A stretch of DNA of 18,209 bases from Campylobacteraceae bacterium (lineage in GTDB: Bacteria > Campylobacterota > Campylobacteria > Campylobacterales > Campylobacteraceae). The notes under the pieces were generated by a model that was not told the origin of the DNA, did not search any database, and saw only the letters and a program-made list of their open reading frames with translations. Positions 7,388 through 13,923 of this stretch are shown one piece after another. Every line of letters begins with the position of its first letter. Positions within the stretch are counted from its first letter, which is position 1. The stretch spans positions 1-18,209 of the forward strand of contig JAAYLJ010000254.1 of NCBI GenBank assembly GCA_012521935.1. Reading direction: 5' to 3'. The position numbers and the translations under genes were made by a program.

Positions 7388-8594
7388 CTTCAAAACTCTC
7401 ATCTGGGGTTAGCTCTAAAATTTTCCATGGCAAACCTTGTTTATTTAGCTCATCCATAAATGGTTTTGCGTCAAACTCTTCCATGTTAAAAACACCCTCT
7501 CCACTCCAAGTTCCCTCAAGTATCATCTTTGCACCAATCATTGCTGGAACGCCTGTAGTGTAGCTTACAGCTTGAGCTCCAACTTCTTTGTAGCACTCTT
7601 CATGATCGCATACATTATAGATATAGACTTTTTTCTCCTCTCCATTTTTTAAACCTTTGATTACTACACCAATGTTTGTTTTACCCTTTGTTCTAGGCCC
7701 TAGGGACGCAGGATCTGGTAGAAGCGTTTTTAAAAACTCAATAGGTACTATTTTCATCCCTTTATGCTCCACCTCTTTAATGCCTAACATTCCAACATTT
7801 TCTAAGCAGTTCATATGGGTTAAATAGCTTTGTCCAAAAGTCATGAAAAATCTAATTCTTTTTAAGCCTTTAATATTTTTACTAAGAGACTCTAACTCTT
7901 CATGATATAGAAGATAGCTATCTTTTGGGCCAATTTCAGGATAATCCCAAACCATTTTTATCTCCATTGGAGAGGTCTCTATCCACTTGCCATCTTCCCA
8001 GTACCTGCCTTTTGCGCTTACTTCTCTTAAGTTTATCTCTGGGTTAAAATTTGTTGCAAAAGGGTATCCATGATCTCCCGCGTTGCAATCAAGTATGTCG
8101 ATAGTGTGAATTTCATCAAATAGATATTGCTGCGCGTAGGCACAAAAAACATTTGTAACCCCAGGATCAAATCCGCTTCCCAAAAGTCCTAAAATACCAG
8201 CTTTTTTAAACTTTTCATCTCTTGCCCATTGAAGCTTATACTCAAACTTTGCTTCATCTGGATGCTCATAATTCGCAGTATCAAGGTAGTGAACCTTTGT
8301 TTTAATACAGGCATCCATGATGGTCAAATCTTGGTATGGCAAGGCTACATTTATGACAATCTCTGGCTTTACTTTTTCGATTAACTCCACAAGTTCATCC
8401 ACACTATCTGCATCAACTTTTGCAGTTTGAATGACAACGCCAGTTCTCTCCTTAATTTCCTTTGCTATATCATCACACTTAGATTTTGTTCTACTTGCTA
8501 AGATTATGTTTCCAAATGTGCTTTGGTTCATTGCGCACTTTGTTGTTGCTACTTTGCTAACACCGCCTGCGCCTATGATTAGAGTTGTTTTCAT
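7380..8594 (-). CDS. Carboxynorspermidine/carboxyspermidine dehydrogenase (saccharopine dehydrogenase family)
   Basis: NAD(P)H-dependent reductase of 404 aa. It condenses aspartate semialdehyde with a diamine (putrescine or diaminopropane) to form carboxy(nor)spermidine, the substrate of NspC. The N-terminal Rossmann motif is LIIGAGGVSKVA (G8-S13), followed by ASRT in the dinucleotide-binding region. LLGSGFDPGVTNVFCAYA and DCNAGDHGYPFATNF are highly typical of this branch of the saccharopine dehydrogenase family, often mis-annotated as lysine biosynthesis. The ATG has AAAGGA at 8600-8605, 5 bases ahead, and overlaps the rdgB stop by 4 bp, so it is the second gene of an rdgB operon. Expected to act in the cytosol. 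True saccharopine dehydrogenase is less likely because nspC is close by. Confidence 0.92.
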   Translation of the reverse strand: MKTTLIIGAGGVSKVATTKCAMNQSTFGNIILASRTKSKCDDIAKEIKERTGVVIQTAKVDADSVDELVELIEKVKPEIVINVALPYQDLTIMDACIKTKVHYLDTANYEHPDEAKFEYKLQWARDEKFKKAGILGLLGSGFDPGVTNVFCAYAQQYLFDEIHTIDILDCNAGDHGYPFATNFNPEINLREVSAKGRYWEDGKWIETSPMEIKMVWDYPEIGPKDSYLLYHEELESLSKNIKGLKRIRFFMTFGQSYLTHMNCLENVGMLGIKEVEHKGMKIVPIEFLKTLLPDPASLGPRTKGKTNIGVVIKGLKNGEEKKVYIYNVCDHEECYKEVGAQAVSYTTGVPAMIGAKMILEGTWSGEGVFNMEEFDAKPFMDELNKQGLPWKILELTPDESFEVI

Positions 8595-9187
8595 TTTGAT
8601 CCTTTAAAAGTTGAAAGTAAAATTTTTGCTAATTTTAAAGCTTTTGTTCTATGCGAAATCTCTATCTTTTCATCCTCTTCCATCTGCCCTAAAGTCAAGT
8701 TAAATCCTTCAGGAATAAACATAGGATCATATCCAAAACCCTTATCTCCTAGCGCTTCATCTATGGCAACTCCGTGCATCCATCCATGTACGCTAAATTC
8801 TCCAAAAGGGCTAACTATGCCAATGGCAGCTGTGTAAAAAGCTGGAGTTTTTTCTATGTTTTTCTCTTTTAACACTCTAATTAATTTTGCTAAATTTTCC
8901 TTATCATTTGCGCCAATTTTGGCATATCTAGCACTATATATTCCTGGCTCATTGTTTAAAATAGGAAGACTAATCCCGCTATCATCAGATAAAACTATCT
9001 CTTTTTTTGGAAGTGCATTATATATGGCTCTAGCTTTTAGTAAAGCATTCTCTTTAAAGCTTTTTCCATTCTCTTCAACCTCAAAAGGCTTAATGAGTTC
9101 ATCAAATGAGAGCACTTCCCACCCTTTTAAAAAAGATTTTATCTCTTTGATTTTGCCTTTGTTGGATGATGCTAAAACTATTCTCAC
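8591..9187 (-). CDS. rdgB: XTP/dITP diphosphatase (non-canonical purine NTP pyrophosphatase)
   Basis: House-cleaning pyrophosphatase of the Ham1/RdgB family, 198 aa, hydrolysing dITP, XTP and ITP to monophosphates so that deaminated purines stay out of DNA and RNA. The family signatures are present in order: ASSNKGKIKEI (6-16), the metal-binding ENGKSFKENALLKA, SDDSG (67-71), PGIYSARYA, GFGYDPMF (150-157) and SHRTKAL (from 178). The length is normal for the family. The start is GTG at 9187, chosen because AAAGGA at 9193-9198 is 5 bases ahead and the first residues match the family's first strand. It overlaps the downstream dehydrogenase by ATGA; the two functions have no obvious metabolic link. 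Confidence 0.95.
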   Translation of the reverse strand: MRIVLASSNKGKIKEIKSFLKGWEVLSFDELIKPFEVEENGKSFKENALLKARAIYNALPKKEIVLSDDSGISLPILNNEPGIYSARYAKIGANDKENLAKLIRVLKEKNIEKTPAFYTAAIGIVSPFGEFSVHGWMHGVAIDEALGDKGFGYDPMFIPEGFNLTLGQMEEDEKIEISHRTKALKLAKILLSTFKGSK

Positions 9188-9209
9188 TATGGTCCTTTAA
9201 TTTTTGCAA

Positions 9210-9220
9210 ATTTTATCATA
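9210..9220 (-). promoter_or_regulatory. Candidate promoter of the rdgB operon
   Basis: On the minus strand TATGATAAAAT (9220 to 9210) provides TATGAT or TAAAAT as a -10 box, 22 to 33 bases ahead of the rdgB GTG. The same 11-mer appears ahead of the GGDEF-EAL gene (4834-4844), which supports its being a promoter element in this genome. Confidence 0.45.
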
Positions 9221-9256
9221 ACTAAATAGAAAATGCTTTTTAAAGAAATAGATAGG

Positions 9257-9262
9257 TAAAAT
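9257..9262 (+). promoter_or_regulatory. Candidate -10 box of the MFS transporter gene
   Basis: TAAAAT lies 27 bases ahead of the ATG at 9290, with AGGGA at 9281-9285 as ribosome binding site. There is no convincing -35. It is divergent from the rdgB promoter within the same 102-base gap. Confidence 0.35.
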
Positions 9263-9289
9263 AAGTGTATTTTTCTTTTTAGGGATTAA

Positions 9290-10609
9290 ATGTTAAAAAA
9301 AGTGGGCCCGCTAAGTGCTATCATTGCTCTTAGGTTTTTAGGGCTTTTTATAGTTTTACCAGTACTTTCAGTTTACGCACTTGAGCTACCTTACGCTACA
9401 AAAACCTTAGTAGGGATTACTATTGGTGGTTATGCTTTAACCCAAATGCTTTTTCAAGTTCCTTTTGGAGCGCTTTCTGATAGGATTGGAAGAAAGAAAA
9501 CTATCGCTTTTGGTTTAGTGATACTCTTTTTAGGCTCTATCATCGCGGCACTAGCAAATGATATTTATACTCTTATGGCAGGTAGATTTTTACAAGGAGC
9601 AGGTGCTATTGGAGCTGTAGCATCAGCGCTTTTAAGTGATTTGGTTAGTGAAGAGAAAAGAACAAGCGCGATGGCTTTAATGGGTGGAAGCATTGCCCTT
9701 AGCTTTGCCATTTCCATGGGACTTGGGCCCGTGCTTGGCGGATTGTATGGAATAGGAGTGCTTTTTTGGATCACTGCTGTTTGCTCCATTTTTGCTTTAA
9801 TAGTTCTTTTTACAAAAGTTCCAAATCCACCAAAAATAAAATATGACTATGAAAATAGAGGTTTTAATTTAAAAACTATTTTCAAAAATGATCAACTATT
9901 TTTAATGAACATCACAAATTTTTTACAAAAAGGGATGATGACTTTAGCGTTTTTAATTATCCCAATAGTGATGATTAGTGAATTTGGGTTTGAAAAATCC
10001 CAGCTATGGAAAGTCTATTTTCCAGCTTTAGTTTTAGGCATTTTTGCCATGGGACTTTCAGCTGTTTTTGGTGAAAAATATAAAAAATCAAAATTAATGC
10101 TCATGCTTGGTGTTGTGCTTTTTGGAGTAAGTTATAGTGTTATGGGCTTTACAAATAGTTATATGTTTTTCATCTTTGGTGTTGCACTGTTTTTCATTGG
10201 GTTTAATATACATGAACCACTAATGCAATCTTTAGCAAGCAGGTATGCTAAGGTGAATGAAAGAGGCGTGGCTCTTGGAGTGTTTAACTCTTTTGGACAT
10301 TTAGGTACTTTTTTAGGAGGCGCACTAGGAGGGCTTTTTTATGAAAACTTTGGACTTGGAAAGATCTCTTTGGGCGTTTTAATTGTAGTTTTATTATGGA
10401 TTTTTTTACTTTTAAAATTAAAAAATCCCCATTTAACTAAAAATTTATACTTAAAGTTTAGTGAGATAGATTTAAGTAAAATAGGCCTTCTTTCAAGTCA
10501 AAATGGAGTCATAGAGTATTATCAAAATGAGAGCGAAGAGCTCTTAGTTATCAAGTACAATTCTATAAAAACAGACGAATTAAAACTAAAACAACTCTTT
10601 GAAATATAA
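9290..10609 (+). CDS. MFS transporter, YajR-like with C-terminal soluble domain
   Basis: Inner-membrane secondary transporter of 439 aa with about 12 hydrophobic segments. The N-terminus (ALRFLGLFIVLPVLSVYAL) and motif A at residues 60-70 (GALSDRIGRKK) closely follow the YajR type of drug/H+ antiporter-like MFS proteins. After the last helix (about residue 375) comes a hydrophilic tail of about 60 residues containing GVIEYYQNESEELLVIKYNS. This could form the small ferredoxin-like YAM domain that characterises YajR. The start is supported by AGGGA 4 bases upstream. The gene stands alone between the divergent rdgB operon and the convergent moa operon, so the neighbourhood says nothing about substrate, which is unknown. 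Confidence 0.9.
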   Translation: MLKKVGPLSAIIALRFLGLFIVLPVLSVYALELPYATKTLVGITIGGYALTQMLFQVPFGALSDRIGRKKTIAFGLVILFLGSIIAALANDIYTLMAGRFLQGAGAIGAVASALLSDLVSEEKRTSAMALMGGSIALSFAISMGLGPVLGGLYGIGVLFWITAVCSIFALIVLFTKVPNPPKIKYDYENRGFNLKTIFKNDQLFLMNITNFLQKGMMTLAFLIIPIVMISEFGFEKSQLWKVYFPALVLGIFAMGLSAVFGEKYKKSKLMLMLGVVLFGVSYSVMGFTNSYMFFIFGVALFFIGFNIHEPLMQSLASRYAKVNERGVALGVFNSFGHLGTFLGGALGGLFYENFGLGKISLGVLIVVLLWIFLLLKLKNPHLTKNLYLKFSEIDLSKIGLLSSQNGVIEYYQNESEELLVIKYNSIKTDELKLKQLFEI

Positions 10610-10661
10610 TCTATTTAAAATTATTAATTAGCTCTAAATAGTCTAATGATTAGAATTAAAA

Positions 10662-10700
10662 ATGCAGCACACAACTGCATCAAGCCTTGATGCAGTTGTG
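10662..10700. terminator. Strong hairpin between the MFS gene and moeA, terminator of the moa operon
   Basis: A perfect 15-bp inverted repeat (10670-10684 and 10686-10700) with a single central base lies 4 bases beyond the moeA stop (10705). On the minus strand, after the stem, a run of five T occurs about 6 bases further on (plus-strand AAAAA at 10658-10662). That is good for terminating moaD-moaE-moeA. On the plus strand the stem is followed by AAAAC rather than T, so it may only protect the MFS transcript end. A third copy of the arm core (ATGCAG at 10662-10667) can pair with CTGCAT at 10675-10680, giving an alternative smaller hairpin. Confidence 0.65.
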
Positions 10701-10704
10701 AAAA

Positions 10705-11913
10705 CTATCTACTAATTCTTAAAATATCTACTAATGAGCCTTTTTTAATGGTAGTAGCGTCTATTGGAACGCATAAAAGCGCAGCATCTTTTAAAAGATT
10801 GTTTAAAATTGCACTTGAGCCAATCTTTTTTCCATCTAAATCAACCTCTATTTTTCCCTCTTTTTCAACTGTATTGCAAGCTGTAAATTCAGTAAATTTG
10901 GATCTTTTTTTATAATCTTCATTTAAAATAGCCTTGCTAAATCGTCTATTAAAGTCTCTTCCAAGCATGAAATCTATAATTCTAAGTCCATAAAGTGTAA
11001 AGACTACTGAGCTTGAGTATGGAAAACCAGGAAGTGCTAAAAGATGTTTACCGTTAACTTTTACAACTCTTATATGTCTGCCTGGCTTTATCTGTGCACC
11101 CTCAATGATGGTTTCAACTGCTAAATCCCCAACTATATCTTTTACAAAATCATAATCCCCAACGCTAACCCCACCAGTTGTTACAACTATGTCAGCGTGG
11201 GTTAGTCCTTCAATGATTTTATTTTTAATAAGCTCTTTATCATCCCCTGCAACTCCTAAAAGAATAGGCTCTGCCCCTGCTGATTTTGCAAGAGCTGCTA
11301 AGGTTACATGATTCGAGCTTCTTATGTGAGCGGGACTTGGCAAAGGCTCACCTATATCTACAATCTCACTTCCAGTAGCTAAAATAGCCACCTTTGGAGG
11401 GATGAAAACAGGGATATGAACTATCCCAAGTCCTGCTAAAACTCCAATTTGTGCAAAGTCAATCTTTGTTCCTTTAGCCATTAAAAGATCACCTTTAAAG
11501 TAAGCCTCTCCAACGGGTCTTACGGCAAAACCTTTTTTGACTGGAGTTACTATATTTATATACTCACCGTTAACTTCTACATTTTCAATCGGGATAATAG
11601 TGTCAGATCCATCACTCATAAGCGAGCCAGTAAAAGTTTTGATGCACTCACCATTTTGAACTTCTTTGGAAGTATCTGTGCCAGCTGGCAAGTGCTGGGT
11701 AATTTTTAATCTTTTTAACTCTTGATCTTCAAATTTTATGGCGTATCCATCCATCTCTGAAGTTGGGAACTCTGGTTGACTCTCTTTTGCCAAAATATCT
11801 TTTGCTAAAATTCTGCCCCAAGACTCCATAAGTCCAACATACTCTATGCCAGCTTTGATTTTCAAACTCTCTTCTAGTGCCTTTATGGTTTTTTCATAAG
11901 GTGTCCAACTCAT
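10705..11913 (-). CDS. moeA: Molybdopterin molybdenumtransferase
   Basis: MoeA, 402 aa, inserts molybdate into adenylylated molybdopterin in the last step of molybdenum-cofactor synthesis, in the cytosol. Visible signatures are SEMDGYAI (52-59), TGSLMSDGSDTIIPIE (95-110), VAILATGSEIV (about 175-185), TTGGVSVGDYDF (245-256, with D253) and the ALPGFPYSSSVVF segment, followed by a C-terminal beta domain. The length is typical. ATG 11913 has AAAGG at 11921-11925, 7 bases ahead. Only one base separates it from the moaE stop, so it is the last gene of a moaD-moaE-moeA operon, ended by the strong hairpin just downstream. Confidence 0.96.
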   Translation of the reverse strand: MSWTPYEKTIKALEESLKIKAGIEYVGLMESWGRILAKDILAKESQPEFPTSEMDGYAIKFEDQELKRLKITQHLPAGTDTSKEVQNGECIKTFTGSLMSDGSDTIIPIENVEVNGEYINIVTPVKKGFAVRPVGEAYFKGDLLMAKGTKIDFAQIGVLAGLGIVHIPVFIPPKVAILATGSEIVDIGEPLPSPAHIRSSNHVTLAALAKSAGAEPILLGVAGDDKELIKNKIIEGLTHADIVVTTGGVSVGDYDFVKDIVGDLAVETIIEGAQIKPGRHIRVVKVNGKHLLALPGFPYSSSVVFTLYGLRIIDFMLGRDFNRRFSKAILNEDYKKRSKFTEFTACNTVEKEGKIEVDLDGKKIGSSAILNNLLKDAALLCVPIDATTIKKGSLVDILRISR

Positions 11914-11914
11914 C

Positions 11915-12355
11915 TTAAACCTTTAAAATCCCAGCACCTGGAAGAGCGGTGCTTCTAGACTCTGCATAGACTCTTTTTCCATCAATTAAATCATACTTCC
12001 AAATGGGGGCTTTTGTTTTAAAATCTTCAACAAAAATATCAAAAATCTCAAGTCCAGCCCTTCTTCTAGGTGATACAACGCCTGCTACATAAGAGCTTTC
12101 ATGGTTTGGCACATCTCCAATTGAGTGAGCCATCATGATATAAAGCCCCTTCTCTTTTGCCCTCTCATTCCACTTATCAAGCCAAGATTTAAGGATTGGC
12201 TCATACACATCAAAACTAAGTCCATCAATCCCATCTTCATCGCGAACGATACCTACAAAAGTTATGAATGCGCCGCAATTTTTAAGCTTATATTTATCAT
12301 ACCACCTATTTACAATCTCTTTTGCATCTAATGGGCCACTATATAATTCAAGCAT
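11915..12355 (-). CDS. moaE: Molybdopterin synthase catalytic subunit
   Basis: MoaE, 146 aa, the large subunit of molybdopterin synthase. It transfers sulfur from MoaD thiocarboxylate to precursor Z (cPMP). The core reads CGAFITFVGIVRDE, then HSIGDVP, VVSPRRRAGLEIFDIFVEDFKTKAPIWK. K113 and K120 have the same spacing as the two active-site lysines of E. coli MoaE (K119 and K126). The reading frame stays open 20 codons further upstream, but ATG 12355 is preferred: GGAGG at 12361-12365 lies 5 bases ahead, and a longer form would overlap moaD. One base separates it from the moaD stop and one from the moeA start, so the three genes form a tight translational unit. Confidence 0.95.
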   Translation of the reverse strand: MLELYSGPLDAKEIVNRWYDKYKLKNCGAFITFVGIVRDEDGIDGLSFDVYEPILKSWLDKWNERAKEKGLYIMMAHSIGDVPNHESSYVAGVVSPRRRAGLEIFDIFVEDFKTKAPIWKYDLIDGKRVYAESRSTALPGAGILKV

Positions 12356-12356
12356 C

Positions 12357-12578
12357 TTAACCTCCACAAACTGGTGGCAAAAGTGAGATTTTATCCCCTT
12401 GTTTAATGGGTGCATTTAAATCTGAAACTAAAACATCATTTATTGCCACTGCTGAAATTTCTAACCATTTTGAGAGCTCCTCATCGTTTTTCAAAAACTC
12501 TCTTAATTCACTCAAAGATTTTACATCTACATTTAATGAAGGGCGGCCTATTGGGCCTAAAAATTCTACTACTGCCAT
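12357..12578 (-). CDS. moaD: Molybdopterin synthase sulfur-carrier subunit
   Basis: MoaD, 73 aa, a small ubiquitin-fold sulfur carrier. The C-terminus LLPPVCGG ends in the diglycine that is adenylylated and thiocarboxylated, and VAINDVLVSD and IKQGDKISLLPP are family-typical. Two adjacent ATG codons exist. I prefer the second (12578) because AAGGAG at 12584-12589 then lies 5 bases ahead; the first (12581) would leave only 2. It opens the moa operon behind a TATAAT box at 12602-12607. Neither MoaA, MoaC nor an activating MoeB is seen in the window, so the early steps are encoded elsewhere. Confidence 0.93.
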   Translation of the reverse strand: MAVVEFLGPIGRPSLNVDVKSLSELREFLKNDEELSKWLEISAVAINDVLVSDLNAPIKQGDKISLLPPVCGG

Positions 12579-12601
12579 CATTTCTCCTTAAATAATTTTT
12601 A

Positions 12602-12607
12602 ATTATA
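12602..12607 (-). promoter_or_regulatory. Candidate -10 box of the moaD-moaE-moeA operon
   Basis: Minus-strand GATATAAT, with TATAAT at 12607-12602, lies 23 bases ahead of the moaD ATG. Upstream sequence is A/T-rich with no clear -35, as for the other promoters here. Confidence 0.5.
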
Positions 12608-12761
12608 TCACAGTGCATTTTTATTTTGGTTGATGTCTATCTATGAAAACTTTAGTTTTCTTAGCTTAAAAAAGAATATTTTTTTCAACTAATAATTTGT
12701 CTTAAGTCAATGACAAAAAGGGTTTTTTATTGATATACTTCGTCAAAAAAAGGAAAAAACA
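12608..12761. promoter_or_regulatory. Regulatory region between the moa operon and the cytochrome c gene
   Basis: This is the longest gap between genes in the window and holds three signals. GAAAAC-TTTA-GTTTTC (12645-12660) is a small inverted repeat that could be an operator or a weak hairpin. TTTGTC-N10-GACAAA (12696-12717) is a spaced inverted repeat centred about 40 bases ahead of the expected cytochrome transcript start. TATACT at 12734-12739 is the -10 box for the cytochrome gene, which would have a leader of roughly 16 bases. No open frame of note is present. Confidence 0.45.
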
Positions 12762-13091
12762 TTGAGAATTATACTTCTATTGTCGTTCTTTACGCTTTTT
12801 TCTTACGCAAATATGGGCGAAATTTTATATCAGGGTAACTGTCACACTTGCCATGGATACGATAAAGCAAACTCTGCCCCTAGCGCAAAAGCAATCCAAC
12901 AAAGATATAAAGAGGTTTTTGAAGAAAAAGAAGCATTTATAGACTTTATGAGAGAGTGGATTAAGCTTCCAAAAGAGGAGAGCGCACTAATGCCAGATGA
13001 GATAAGAAAGCATGGATTAATGCCAATTTTAGGGTATGATGATTTTACTTTAAATGAGGTTGGAAACTACTTGTTTGAGACTGAATTTTAA
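12762..13091 (+). CDS. Small periplasmic monohaem c-type cytochrome
   Basis: Predicted exported electron carrier of 109 aa. Residues 1-16 form a signal peptide (hydrophobic IILLLSFFTLF, then SYA). The single haem-binding site CHTCH is at 27-31 and the probable distal ligand is M87 in GLMPILGY (M77 is the alternative), giving a class I fold of about 93 residues. The start is TTG, with AGGA at 12751-12754 spaced 7 bases ahead. The first residues are clearly a signal peptide, and no in-frame ATG precedes the haem motif. It stands alone behind its own promoter, 57 bases ahead of mqnA. The redox partner cannot be read from the sequence; a respiratory role is inferred. Confidence 0.88.
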   Translation: MRIILLLSFFTLFSYANMGEILYQGNCHTCHGYDKANSAPSAKAIQQRYKEVFEEKEAFIDFMREWIKLPKEESALMPDEIRKHGLMPILGYDDFTLNEVGNYLFETEF

Positions 13092-13121
13092 AAACTAAAG
13101 GCAATTTTATAACCATCAAGC

Positions 13122-13127
13122 TATAAT
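13122..13127 (+). promoter_or_regulatory. Candidate -10 box of mqnA
   Basis: TATAAT lies 21 bases ahead of the mqnA GTG, followed by T7 and AAGGA (13139-13143). No terminator is visible behind the cytochrome gene, so mqnA may also be read from the upstream promoter. Confidence 0.45.
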
Positions 13128-13148
13128 CATTTTTTTTGAAGGATTATA

Positions 13149-13817
13149 GTGCTGTTTGGTAAAATTGATTATATAAATTTACTCCCATTTCATGTTTTTT
13201 TAAAAAAAAGCCCTTTGCAATCATCTTTTAAAAAGTCTATTGAGTATAAAAAAGGTGTTCCAAGCAACTTAAATAGAGCTCTTGCAAAAAGAAAGATTGA
13301 TGCTGCGGTTGTTTCAAGCATAACAAGTACAAATCCTATGTATGAGTGCTTGGACATGGGCATAATCGCACAAAAAAATGTAAATAGCGTGCTTGTAAAA
13401 CCAGGTAAAATTTGTGATGATCCAGCTTCAGAAACCTCAAACGCATTAGCAAAAATTTTAAAGGTTAATGGGGAAGTTTTGATTGGAGATAGGGCGCTAA
13501 AGGCATATTTGGAAGATCCAAAAGCTTATATTGATTTAGCTAAAACATGGAATGAAAGAACTGGACTTCCATTTGTTTTTGCAAGAGTTTGCATCACAAA
13601 AAATAGTAATTTTTATAAAAAACTGACAAAAAACTTTTTAAAACAAAGAGTTAAAATCCCAAGATATATTCTAAATAGATATGCAAATGAAAGACAAATT
13701 AGTCAAAATGAGATCTTAAATTACTTAAAAGTTATCTCTTACTCCATTGGTCCAAAAGAGAAAATAGCGCTAAAAAGATTTTTAAATTTAGCCAAATCTA
13801 ACTCTTGCCAACTCTAA
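13149..13817 (+). CDS. mqnA: Chorismate dehydratase of the futalosine menaquinone pathway (MqnA)
   Basis: Predicted MqnA, 222 aa, converting chorismate to 3-enolpyruvyl-benzoate, the first step of futalosine-route menaquinone synthesis. The start FGKIDYINLLPFHVFL is the classic (G)xIxYxNxxP opening of the MqnA/MqnD fold. KGVPSNLNRALAKRKIDAAVVSS and GDRALKAY follow in the expected order, and GLPFVFARVCI matches the later W-x-GLPFVFA block. The protein is shorter than MqnA of many other phyla (about 270-290 aa) but close to the short form I associate with Campylobacterota. GTG 13149 was chosen because AAGGA lies 5 bases ahead. MqnD, from the same fold family, is an alternative, but the N-terminal motif favours MqnA. 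No other mqn genes are in the window. Confidence 0.86.
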   Translation: MLFGKIDYINLLPFHVFLKKSPLQSSFKKSIEYKKGVPSNLNRALAKRKIDAAVVSSITSTNPMYECLDMGIIAQKNVNSVLVKPGKICDDPASETSNALAKILKVNGEVLIGDRALKAYLEDPKAYIDLAKTWNERTGLPFVFARVCITKNSNFYKKLTKNFLKQRVKIPRYILNRYANERQISQNEILNYLKVISYSIGPKEKIALKRFLNLAKSNSCQL

Positions 13818-13850
13818 GTCATTCAATCAATATTTAAAGTAATTTTTCAA

Positions 13851-13879
13851 TTTTTTTCCAAGGAAAAAAAGTGTAATAT
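13851..13879 (+). promoter_or_regulatory. gdhA promoter with overlapping inverted repeat
   Basis: A 9-bp inverted repeat, T7CC and GGA7 separated by AA (13851-13870), lies immediately upstream of TAATAT (13874-13879; TATAAA at 13877-13882 is an alternative -10). The repeat covers the -35 region, so a protein bound there would be expected to affect polymerase access. The homopolymer arms could also simply be a bent A/T tract. Confidence 0.4.
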
Positions 13880-13923
13880 AAAAGCTTGCTTTTTTAAGGC
13901 AACTTTCTAACAAAGGAGACTTG

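Noticed and set aside
8856..9200. Open frame of 114 codons on the plus strand
   Set aside because: It is antisense to rdgB, whose motifs are complete. The translation has no recognisable motif and there is no ribosome binding site.
10670..10700. The perfect inverted repeat as an attachment site or small mobile element
   Set aside because: There is no target-site duplication, no integrase and no second copy in the window. Position behind moeA plus a T run on the minus strand explain it as a terminator.
12356..12415. Longer moaE starting 20 codons upstream
   Set aside because: It would overlap moaD heavily, and GGAGG directly precedes ATG 12355.
13882..13905. Imperfect stem in the gdhA leader as a possible riboswitch or attenuator
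   Set aside because: The left arm lies at or before the expected transcript start, the stem has a bulge, and the leader is too short for a known riboswitch class.
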